From Lachnoclostridium sp. An131 (GTDB lineage: Bacteria > Bacillota > Clostridia > Lachnospirales > Lachnospiraceae), in NCBI RefSeq assembly GCF_002160825.1, contig NZ_NFLI01000003.1:170805-234804 (forward strand): a stretch of DNA of 64,000 nt, read 5' to 3'. This document shows, piece after piece, positions 33,816 to 39,985 of this stretch. Position 1 is the stretch's first letter, and each line of letters starts with the position of its first letter. Under the pieces are notes generated by a model, which worked only from the letters and a program-made list of their open reading frames with translations, was not told where the DNA came from and did no database searches. The position numbers were made by a program, and so were the translations under genes.

Positions 33816-33844
33816 TTGACAACTAGCCGCTTTTTTTGTATAGT
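33816..33844 (+). promoter_or_regulatory. Consensus promoter of the KTR/Cfr-like operon
   Basis: TTGACA (33,816-33,821), a 17-base spacer and TATAGT (33,839-33,844) make a near-consensus vegetative promoter. It sits 24 bases before the leader start codon and just outside the insertion sequence. Confidence 0.85.
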
Positions 33845-33867
33845 ATTATTAAAAGGGGGAAATGTTT

Positions 33868-33894
33868 ATGTTACATAGCATGCGTATTCGATAA
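33868..33894 (+). CDS. Leader peptide MLHSMRIR (macrolide-stalling type)
   Basis: This 8-codon frame ends in TAA, with AAAAGGGGG 8-16 bases upstream. The sequence HSMRIR closely resembles the start of the ErmD leader (recalled as MTHSMRLR), in which macrolides and ketolides stall the ribosome at an Arg-x-Arg motif. The codons overlap AGCATGCG and ATAAGCAT. These are complementary to CGTATGCT (one G-T pair) and ATGCTTAT at 33,945-33,967, beyond a terminator-like hairpin, so stalling here could change the RNA fold. Confidence 0.7.
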   Translation: MLHSMRIR

Positions 33895-33911
33895 GCATTG
33901 AAATCAAAAAA

Positions 33912-33942
33912 GATTTTTCCCATTTTCAATATGGGCTTTTTT
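33912..33942 (+). terminator. Attenuator hairpin 1 of the Cfr-like operon
   Basis: CCCAT (33,919-33,923) pairs with ATGGG (33,931-33,935), and a CTTTTTT run follows. The A-rich stretch just before can extend the stem by pairing with the T run. The leader ORF and the segment after this hairpin can pair across it, which would offer an alternative fold. Confidence 0.65.
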
Positions 33943-34040
33943 GTCATGCTTATTTTGCGTATGCTATACAACAAAACTAACGATGTATAGACATAGTATA
34001 AAAACTATGCCTTAATTTTGTTGTAGTGTTATATGTATAA

Positions 34041-34083
34041 ATGCAGGTCAATGCTCATGTTGAGAATTGACCTGTATTTTTTT
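34041..34083 (+). terminator. Attenuator hairpin 2 (strong terminator) before the KTR gene
   Basis: ATGCAGGTCAAT (34,041-34,052) pairs with ATTGACCTGTAT (34,066-34,077), with one G-T pair, and is followed by seven T. It lies between the promoter and the first gene, so it must be read through for expression. A smaller hairpin, CATAGT with ACTATG, lies near 33,993-34,010. Confidence 0.85.
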
Positions 34084-34102
34084 GCGCAAAAGGAGAAATA
34101 TT

Positions 34103-34282
34103 ATGCTTGAAAAATATTGGATAAAATGTCCAATTTGTAACGGAAAGACGAGGGTTCAAGTATTTTATAATACGGTATTAAGAAATTTTCCTCTTTTCTG
34201 CCCTAAATGTAAATTAACACATATCGTTGATGTTGAAAAATTAGAAATCATAATCAAAAACTCTGAAAAACAAACTTTTTAA
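34103..34282 (+). CDS. Cysteine-rich KTR-domain protein
   Basis: This 59-residue protein is a single small zinc ribbon: CPICNGKTRVQV, then CPKCK, with the KTR triplet that names the family. Proteins of this family lie near resistance genes on Firmicutes mobile elements. The ATG follows AAAGGAG with 7-base spacing. It is the first gene after the attenuator and ends 22 bases before the Cfr-like gene, so the two are probably one transcript. Its function is unknown; binding RNA or ribosomes through the zinc ribbon is only a guess. Confidence 0.85.
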   Translation: MLEKYWIKCPICNGKTRVQVFYNTVLRNFPLFCPKCKLTHIVDVEKLEIIIKNSEKQTF

Positions 34283-34304
34283 TTTTGAAAAGGAAGGATA
34301 TTAA

Positions 34305-35294
34305 ATGAAACACTTACCTAAAAGTACACCTACGGAAATATTGAATAACCCATACGGATTTACTTACAAAGAAATGTCGGAAGTAATTGGAGAGGATAAA
34401 GCAAGAGCCTTATATACGGAATTATATAAACAGCCATTTCACAAAAAAAATCTATCAATATCAACAAAAAAAGTCTATAAAAGTAGCGATACTGAAAAGT
34501 ATGTTTATGAATTGAAAGACAACAGGTATATCGAAACGGTTTTTATTAAACGGCGAGATGGTGGGACTGTTTGCGTAAGTACGCAAGTTGGTTGTTCTGT
34601 TGGCTGTATTTTTTGTGAGTCCGGACGCAATGGTTTTGTTCGTAATCTAACACCGTCTGAAATTGTGCAGCAGGTCATATTGATACGTCAAAAAGTAAAT
34701 CGTATCGTTTTTATGGGAATGGGAGAACCTTTATTCAATTACGACAACTTGATTGCAGCAATCCATATTCTTCGAGATAGAAATGGACTTAACTTTCCAA
34801 CCGACGGCATTACCGTATCAACAGTTGGTCCAGTTAATCAATTAAAAAAATTGCGCGAAGAACATCTAAAAATTCAGTTGACAATATCTTTACATGCAGC
34901 AACACAGGCTGCGAGAAACTGTATCATTCCTCATATGCACATGTACGCTATTGAAGATGTTGTTAAGCAAGCATTGTCCTATTCACAAAGGCATAATCGA
35001 AAAGTGGTATTTGCGTATTTGCTTTTACCAGGTATAAATGACCGTTCCTCAGATATAAGGCAACTTGCAAAATGGTTTAAGGGCAAAAATGTTATGATTA
35101 ACGTGCTGCAATACAACCCGACGAGTAATTCAAAAATTAGAGCACCACAAAAACAAGAAATGGTTGCGTTCAAACATCAATTAGAGCAAACAGGACTTGA
35201 AGTTACCATGAGAGTTTCTCATGGTAGAGAGATTAAAGCAGCTTGTGGACAGTTAGCTAATACATATATTAAAGCCAAAAAACAACAAAAATAA
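34305..35294 (+). CDS. Radical-SAM 23S rRNA methyltransferase, Cfr/RlmN family, unassigned subgroup
   Basis: This 329-residue enzyme should methylate A2503 of 23S rRNA at C2 (RlmN-like) or C8 (Cfr-like). The 4Fe-4S cysteines are C97, C101 and C104 (CSVGCIFC). The two catalytic cysteines of the family align with C90 (GGTVCVSTQVGC) and C314 (AACGQL). FMGMGEPL, SLHAATQ and LLPGIND are also conserved. The N-terminus differs from both Cfr and typical RlmN, while the short C-terminus is Cfr-like. STQVGC resembles RlmN more than Cfr (SSQCGC as recalled). The low-GC gene, mobile location and leader-controlled expression favour a resistance role (phenicol, lincosamide, oxazolidinone, pleuromutilin), but this is inference. 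Confidence 0.88.
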   Translation: MKHLPKSTPTEILNNPYGFTYKEMSEVIGEDKARALYTELYKQPFHKKNLSISTKKVYKSSDTEKYVYELKDNRYIETVFIKRRDGGTVCVSTQVGCSVGCIFCESGRNGFVRNLTPSEIVQQVILIRQKVNRIVFMGMGEPLFNYDNLIAAIHILRDRNGLNFPTDGITVSTVGPVNQLKKLREEHLKIQLTISLHAATQAARNCIIPHMHMYAIEDVVKQALSYSQRHNRKVVFAYLLLPGINDRSSDIRQLAKWFKGKNVMINVLQYNPTSNSKIRAPQKQEMVAFKHQLEQTGLEVTMRVSHGREIKAACGQLANTYIKAKKQQK

Positions 35295-35324
35295 TTTAAT
35301 TAAAAGAGCCAGACGCACAGACGC

Positions 35325-35373
35325 AGAGCCGATAATATGCAGTTTGAAATACTGCTGTTATCGGCTCTTTTTT
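35325..35373 (+). terminator. Terminator of the KTR/Cfr-like operon
   Basis: AGAGCCGATAA (35,325-35,335) pairs perfectly with TTATCGGCTCT (35,358-35,368), followed by T6. It closes the cargo unit that began at the promoter at 33,816. Confidence 0.9.
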
Positions 35374-35545
35374 GATTTTAATTTGTGCCCCCAATAACCA
35401 TATTGGAGCAAAATCAGAACTGTTGCTTGTCGTTCTTTGATTTCCGCAGCAGCTTTGAAAAATCAAAGCCGCCGTTTCTTTTTTATTTTCTGATGAAATG
35501 ACGCGGTATCACTGTTAAAAGCGGCGGCTAAAGGAGGTAGCCGCC
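35374..35545. other. Intergenic stretch between cargo and sigma genes
   Basis: No gene is seen. GAAAAATCAAAGCCGCCG and AGCGGCGGC can pair at about 35,457-35,528 and may form a leader structure before the small gene at 35,546. Confidence 0.35.
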
Positions 35546-35656
35546 ATGAAGCACATACCCTATCGACAAAATCCGACGGTCATTGACTTATCAAAAAAAG
35601 CCCGACCACCGCCGGGAACCTCTCCACCCTTGAATATGAACTGTCTAATCATCTGA
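35546..35656 (+). CDS. Possible 36-residue protein upstream of the sigma gene
   Basis: The ATG is placed well after AAAGGAGGTAG and reads MKHIPYRQNPTVIDLSKKAR, then a proline-rich part, ending at 35,656. Shifting frame would continue into TFSTLEYELSNHLNTAYNT, so this could instead be a longer gene broken by a frameshift. Similar tiny genes precede the sigma factor in related elements. No function can be assigned. Confidence 0.4.
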   Translation: MKHIPYRQNPTVIDLSKKARPPPGTSPPLNMNCLII

Positions 35657-35830
35657 ATACCGCTTACAATACCCACGCGCCTGTCCGGGCTTTTCGGGCA
35701 GGCGTATTTTGCTGCTCAAAAAATTTTTTGAAAAAAATCCGAAAATCTTCGGCGTTTTTTTCAAAAGGCAGTATTGCCCCGCGAAAAGGGGGACACCACC
35801 AACCTTTCATTCGAGAAAGGAGGTGATAAT

Positions 35831-36271
35831 GTGGAACCTAATCGCAGGGAATTTCAGAAACAATGTGCTTTTCAAAGATACTGTAACACGGTATTGCACA
35901 ATGAAGCGTGTGACGCTCATAAAGAGCTTCAGAAGCACAAGGAAAAGGAAGTAACCTTTTCCGACATGACCTTAGAAGAAGCGCGGCAGCTTCATTCCTT
36001 TGACGAGTATTTCAAAAAGGAAGATGATGAACCGAGCTACGAAATGGGCGGGAAGAAAATCACGCTGAAACTGCTTCTTGAAGCAATCCGTACTTTGCCG
36101 GAAGAAAAGCGCAAGGCTATACTGCTGTACTACTTTGAGGGAATGAATGACACAAAGATTGCAAAGTTATTCAATACGTCAAGAAGCACAATACAGTATC
36201 GTCGGACAAGCTCTTTTGAACTGTTAAGAAAATATCTGGAGGAAAATGCTGATGAATGGGACGAATGGTAA
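35831..36271 (+). CDS. Sigma-70 family regulator of the ICE
   Basis: This 146-residue ECF-like sigma factor has a C-terminal region 4 (TLPEEKRKAILLYYFEGMND, then TKIAKLFNTSRSTIQYRRTSSFELL). The start is GTG at 35,831 because AAAGGAGGTGAT lies 5 bases upstream. The stop overlaps the next gene. Such a sigma plus small HTH pair stands before the excision genes in Tn916/Tn1549-like elements and probably switches on element functions. Confidence 0.9.
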   Translation: MEPNRREFQKQCAFQRYCNTVLHNEACDAHKELQKHKEKEVTFSDMTLEEARQLHSFDEYFKKEDDEPSYEMGGKKITLKLLLEAIRTLPEEKRKAILLYYFEGMNDTKIAKLFNTSRSTIQYRRTSSFELLRKYLEENADEWDEW

Positions 36272-36509
36272 TCAGTCCGGTTTTACGGATAAAGCCCTTG
36301 TACCCTATCCTGTCATTCTGGCAGCGACGAAGGGCGACCCGGACGCTATGAAAATGGTCTTGCAGCATTTCAGCGGCTACATAGCCCGCCTTTCCATGCG
36401 GACGCTGTACGACGAGCGCGGAAACGTCTATTTCGGCGTGGACGAGGATATTCGTGAACGGCTGCAAGCAAAACTGATGTTGGCTGTTCTGGCTTTCAAA
36501 GCCGAATAA
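36252..36509 (+). CDS. Helix-turn-helix protein (HTH_16-like) of the ICE
   Basis: This protein of about 85 residues has the pattern LVPYPVILAATKGDPDAMKMVLQHFSGYI and ends LMLAVLAFKAE. It is homologous to the nested element's 8,652 gene. Start ATG 36,252 has better spacing from GGAGG than ATG 36,246. It overlaps the sigma gene and is co-transcribed with it. Confidence 0.82.
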   Translation: MNGTNGNQSGFTDKALVPYPVILAATKGDPDAMKMVLQHFSGYIARLSMRTLYDERGNVYFGVDEDIRERLQAKLMLAVLAFKAE

Positions 36510-36956
36510 CTGCAATCAGCAACGGAACGCTTTTTCCCCTTTTCCGTTCCAAAGCTGACGAGCATAGCCACTACCTGAACCTTGACAAAGAAAGCGGCGC
36601 AAGATAACGGCGGCGCAGTATAGGGCAAACCGGATACGTTCGATATATGGGGAGCCGTTGGGCTGATACGCGACGACGAAAGGAGGGACAAACCGAGCGG
36701 GAAATATCAGCATTCCAAAGCAGACTTAGCAACTCTGCCGCCATAATCCATATATCGGTACAATGATACTCCTTTACCGCCGTAGTCCGAGCGTTCAAAG
36801 CGTCGCAGGCAACGGGTAGAGCTTCGGCAGACCGCCGGAGGGGTGAAAGTCCCGTGGAGCTATGCTAACAGCCGTCCGGTAAGCTCATTTTTACCTTGTA
36901 ATAGTGTACTTGCTGTCTTTCATAAGATGTACGGAATACCAAAGGGGGTATGTTTT
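36510..36956. other. Non-coding region before the integrase unit, structured, partly unexplained
   Basis: No convincing complete gene is seen. A frame at about 36,625-36,750 (GKPDTFDIWGAVGLIRDDE, ending ADLATLPP) reads protein-like but has no start, so it may be a decayed gene such as an excisionase. At 36,800-36,890 a GC-rich segment (GGTAGAGCTTCGGCAGACC, GGGGTGAAAGTCCCGTGGAG) can form strong hairpins and looks like structured RNA, but it matches no class that I can name. Confidence 0.35.
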
Positions 36957-37121
36957 GTGGAAGATAAAGTTACTTATATGATTGACAAAGACGAAATCAA
37001 TCAGCAGAAAATGAACTTAACCATAACAAACCGCCGTCCACAATATTTACGGAAATCACAGGAAGCTGCCAAACGGGAAATCGAGCGGCAGCTTTTTAAA
37101 ATATTCCAGAAATATGTTTAA
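36957..37121 (+). CDS. Small protein upstream of the ICE recombinase
   Basis: This 54-residue basic protein starts at GTG 36,957 behind AAAGGGGG (spacing 8). It reads VEDKVTYMIDKDEINQQKM and ends with a helical, charged tail (AAKREIERQLFKIFQKYV). Its position, directly before the serine recombinase, is that of TnpW in the nested element, but the sequence is not clearly TnpW. It may be a recombination helper. Confidence 0.6.
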   Translation: MEDKVTYMIDKDEINQQKMNLTITNRRPQYLRKSQEAAKREIERQLFKIFQKYV

Positions 37122-37204
37122 CCGGATTGAAAGAGTATTCGTCCGTTGGTATAATGTAAGTGTGGGCGGCTTATGCACTATGTTTTTGCCGAAAGGACAA
37201 AAAC

Positions 37205-38713
37205 ATGATGTATGACGCATTATATGGACGACAGTCAATAGAGAAAAAAGACAGTATATCCGTTGAAAGCCAGCTTGAATATTGCAGGTATGAAACCCAC
37301 GGCGACCCCTATATCGAATATGCCGACAGAGGTTTTAGTGGGAAGAATACCAACCGACCGGACTTTGAAAGGATGATGAACGACATTCGGGCGGGGAAGA
37401 TTAAGCGGGTAATCGTTTATAAGTTAGACCGTATCAGCCGTTCAATACTGGACTTTGCTAATATGATGGAAACATTTCAAGAGTATAATGTTGAATTTGT
37501 TTCCTCTACGGAGAAGTTTGACACTTCAACACCAATCGGCAGAGCCATGTTGAATATCTGTATTGTGTTTGCACAGCTTGAACGGGAAACTATTCAAAAA
37601 CGAGTAACCGACGCTTATTATGCAAGGAATAAACGGGGCTTTTACATGGGCGGGCGTATTCCGTATGGGTATCGCTTAAAGAGTACGGTCATTGATAATA
37701 TCCGTACTTCCATGTATGAAGAAGTCCCGGAGGAAAGCGAACAACTGAAACTTATTTATTCCATGTATGCTGACCCGTCAAATTCTCTGGGCGACATTAT
37801 ACGGTATCTGAATAAGCATGGCATTAAGCATTTACGCGGAAGCTCCTGGAACTCCGCAAGACTAAGCGATATGCTGAGAAATCCCGTATATGTGGAAGCT
37901 GACATTGATGTATATAATTTCTTCAAAAGTCAAGGCGCAAACGTCTACAACCCGGCGAGTGATTTTACGGGCTACAATGCCTGCTATCTCTACAAAGGGA
38001 CGGTATCAACTACCAGAAAACAATGCGACCTTACCGACAAAGAGATTGTATTAGCACCGCACAGAGGTTTTATTTCTTCTTCCACATGGTTAGCCTGCCG
38101 GATACGCTGTCTAAGTAACCGCCAGTCAACAAAAACCTGCAAGCCTAAAAATTCATGGCTGACCGGGAAAGTAAAATGCGGTAACTGCGGATATGCTTTG
38201 GTAATCAGGAAAGCAAAAACGAAATGGGGACGTTACTTTGTTTGCAGTCAAGGAGGACATGACGGCAACTGCAAAGGGACAGGGTGTACGGTTTACGCCG
38301 ACGTTCTGGAAGAATATATGTTAAACGCCATTCGTGATAAGCTGTCCGAGTTTAAAAAGCTGTCCGACGAAAAAGAAAACCAATCCACCCCTAAAGTATC
38401 TAAGAACAAAATCCGTTTGGCACAGATAGACGAGGAAATAGGTGACTTACTTTCCAAAGTAGGAAGCGCAAATTCTATCTTGATGAAGTACATCAATGAC
38501 AAGGTTTCCGAGTTAGACGCAGAACGCCAGACCTTACAGGAAGAAATCGTATCCCTTACCTGTTCTAAGACAGAAAGCAAAATGGGACAGATAACCGACC
38601 ATGTGAAAAAATGGCAGGACATTTCCTTTGAGGATAAGCAGGCGGTTGTGGACGCTTTAATCAAAGTTATCAAGGTGGCAAACGGGAATATTGAAATCAC
38701 ATGGAAAATCTAA
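37205..38713 (+). CDS. Large serine recombinase (integrase) of the ICE
   Basis: This 502-residue recombinase should insert and excise the ICE. The resolvase domain has the catalytic serine in LYGRQSIEKKD (S11) and YKLDRISRSILDFANMME. The recombinase domain follows from about residue 165 (GRIPYGYRL). A zinc ribbon (CGNCGYAL and CSQGG...C, about residues 325-360) and a coiled coil (about 400-460) complete it. It is a different subfamily from the nested TndX-like enzyme. It ends only about 30-50 bases from the inferred right attachment site, as usual. AAAGGA lies 9-14 bases before the ATG. Confidence 0.94.
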   Translation: MMYDALYGRQSIEKKDSISVESQLEYCRYETHGDPYIEYADRGFSGKNTNRPDFERMMNDIRAGKIKRVIVYKLDRISRSILDFANMMETFQEYNVEFVSSTEKFDTSTPIGRAMLNICIVFAQLERETIQKRVTDAYYARNKRGFYMGGRIPYGYRLKSTVIDNIRTSMYEEVPEESEQLKLIYSMYADPSNSLGDIIRYLNKHGIKHLRGSSWNSARLSDMLRNPVYVEADIDVYNFFKSQGANVYNPASDFTGYNACYLYKGTVSTTRKQCDLTDKEIVLAPHRGFISSSTWLACRIRCLSNRQSTKTCKPKNSWLTGKVKCGNCGYALVIRKAKTKWGRYFVCSQGGHDGNCKGTGCTVYADVLEEYMLNAIRDKLSEFKKLSDEKENQSTPKVSKNKIRLAQIDEEIGDLLSKVGSANSILMKYINDKVSELDAERQTLQEEIVSLTCSKTESKMGQITDHVKKWQDISFEDKQAVVDALIKVIKVANGNIEITWKI

Positions 38714-38714
38714 G

Positions 38715-38738
38715 GCGGTTTTAACCGCTGTCATTTTT
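38715..38738 (+). terminator. Short palindrome with T run after the recombinase gene
   Basis: GCGGTTTTAACCGC is palindromic and is followed by TGTCATTTTT. It probably ends the recombinase transcript, close to the ICE end. Confidence 0.55.
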
Positions 38739-38739
38739 G

Positions 38740-38879
38740 AGGTAAATCTACTTCAATCTTCCCGTTTCGGTGAAGCGCTGCGAATCGTACAGGATAAACT
38801 GAATTCCAACAACTTCTACGCCTTTAACCCGGCCTTTGACACAAACGGCGGAGCCTGCGGATGCAGCGGAAATAAATAG
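38740..38879 (+). pseudogene. 3' fragment of a host gene at the right ICE junction
   Basis: An open frame without a start reads EVNLLQSSRFGEALRIVQDK, LNSNNFYAFNPAFDTNGG and ACGCSGNK, then stops. The composition and codon use resemble the chromosome, and the Cys-rich end (GACGCSGNK) suggests a metal- or redox-related protein that I cannot name. The ICE is likely inserted near the 3' end of this gene, with the 5' part left of the window. The exact first host base is uncertain. Confidence 0.5.
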
Positions 38880-38964
38880 GAAAGCCAGATTACCAGGCTT
38901 ACCTCCTCTGCCTCTTCCCAGGCATGCATTTCCGCTTGCCGGCGTTCCGGCAGGGACGGGAGCC

Positions 38965-39804
38965 CTACAGCAGAAATGCCGGCTCCCGTCCTTCCGGAAA
39001 GCACTGATAGCAGCTGATGCGCGGAGCCTCAAAATCAATGAGGCGGATTGCCTGAAGAGATCCCTCCTCCAGATAAGGCTGCACCAGGCCCTCGGGAAGG
39101 AAGCTGCACCCGATTCCTTCCTGAAGATACTGAACCAGCTTGGTGCTGTTGTCAATCTCAAAGGGGAACTGATAAAATGGCGGAAACAGCTCCCGGATAA
39201 ACTGTCCGACCTCCTGAAGGGCGAAATTGCAGAACAGATAGTTCAGGCCAGGGAGCTCTTCCTTCCGGACGGCAGGCTGCATGCGCGCATTGGCCGGCGA
39301 GGCCACGAGAAGCAGCTTGTCGGTCCGGAACCTGTGACAGCGGTAGCCTGCCTTCTGCAGCCGTTCATAGGTAAACACCAGATCGAGAAGGCCGTCCTGA
39401 AGGGACTGGAGAAGGCTGACAGAATGGCTGATCACCAGGTTTACGGCATAGCGGCTGTCTTTTTTCAACATTTCTAATAGAACAGGGGCCAGATAGCATT
39501 CATAAATGGTATTTGTGGTTCCGATGCGCAGAGGCGTCCTGGAAAACGCCGGCGAATTCAGCTCCCGAATGGAAAGCTCCTGAAGATCCAAAATGCGCCG
39601 GGCATAATCCAGAAAAATGAGCCCCTCCCGCGTCAGAGAGATATTTTTTTTGCTTCGGATAAAAAGCGGCTTTCCTACCTCTCTTTCCAGTTCCGCAATG
39701 CGGTTGGTGACTGTGGACTGGGCAATATACATCAGCCTGGCTGTCTGTGTAAAATTTTTAACATTTGCAAGGGTCAGAAAGGTTTTCAGCGTCTGCGAAT
39801 CCAT
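38965..39804 (-). CDS. LysR-family transcriptional regulator (divergent from lysA)
   Basis: This 279-residue LysR-type regulator has an N-terminal winged helix (FLTLANVKNFTQTARLMYIAQ, STVTNRIAELEREVG) and a C-terminal effector-binding domain (about residues 90-275). It is divergent from lysA with a shared 181-bp control region. Divergent lysR-lysA pairs are well known in other bacteria, where LysR activates lysA in response to diaminopimelate/lysine levels. A strong hairpin (GGACGGGAGCC with GGCTCCCGTCC) lies over its 3' end at about 38,954-38,992. Confidence 0.92.
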   Translation of the reverse strand: MDSQTLKTFLTLANVKNFTQTARLMYIAQSTVTNRIAELEREVGKPLFIRSKKNISLTREGLIFLDYARRILDLQELSIRELNSPAFSRTPLRIGTTNTIYECYLAPVLLEMLKKDSRYAVNLVISHSVSLLQSLQDGLLDLVFTYERLQKAGYRCHRFRTDKLLLVASPANARMQPAVRKEELPGLNYLFCNFALQEVGQFIRELFPPFYQFPFEIDNSTKLVQYLQEGIGCSFLPEGLVQPYLEEGSLQAIRLIDFEAPRISCYQCFPEGREPAFLL

Positions 39805-39877
39805 ATCATTCTCCTTTTTTCATCAAATTTTCCATCCAAACATCTGCCTGTCAGCGGACGAGCCATTACGCGAAATA

Positions 39878-39900
39878 TATAATCGCAAAAACCGATTATA
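39878..39900. promoter_or_regulatory. LysR-type operator between lysR and lysA
   Basis: TATAATCG-N7-CGATTATA is a perfect inverted repeat with 8-base arms, which contains the T-N11-A pattern of LysR sites. It lies 43 bases upstream of the lysA -10 box and 74 bases from the regulator's start, a typical activator position. Confidence 0.8.
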
Positions 39901-39917
39901 ACAATCTAAATTATTCG

Positions 39918-39948
39918 TTATACAAATAATAAAAAATATGGTTATAAT
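39918..39948 (+). promoter_or_regulatory. Promoter of lysA
   Basis: A perfect TATAAT lies at 39,943-39,948. The -35 region (TTATAC at 39,918-39,923, 19-base spacing) is poor, as expected for a promoter that needs the LysR activator. Confidence 0.65.
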
Positions 39949-39985
39949 AGTCAAGAACAAGTTTTGACAAAAGGAGCTAAGATAG

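Larger units (their letters stand above)
1..38740 (+). mobile_element. Right-hand part of an integrative conjugative element (Tn1549/CTn2/CTn5-like)
   Basis: The segment holds a complete-looking type IV secretion set (VirD4, VirB6-like, PrgI, VirB4, CHAP hydrolase), a mobC-relaxase module, sigma/HTH regulators and a large serine recombinase at the right edge. The gene order is that of Clostridia Tn1549-type elements. The left end lies outside the window. The right end is placed just after the recombinase stop at 38,713, where a reading frame without its beginning (a likely host gene 3' end) starts at roughly 38,740. The exact attachment core cannot be fixed without the empty site. A second element is inserted at about 3,219-15,647 and an insertion sequence at 32,175-33,787. 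Confidence 0.85.

Noticed and set aside
34041..34070. Nine-codon frame MQVNAHVEN before the KTR gene
   Set aside because: It lies inside the terminator stem and has no ribosome binding site. The MLHSMRIR frame is a better leader.
36840..36890. Group II intron-like 5' segment (GGTGAAAGTCCCGT)
   Set aside because: Only a short resemblance; no reverse transcriptase gene and no domain V hairpin are seen.
36957..37121. Second TnpW
   Set aside because: The position before the recombinase fits, but the sequence lacks the TnpW pattern seen at 13,640, so it is left unnamed.
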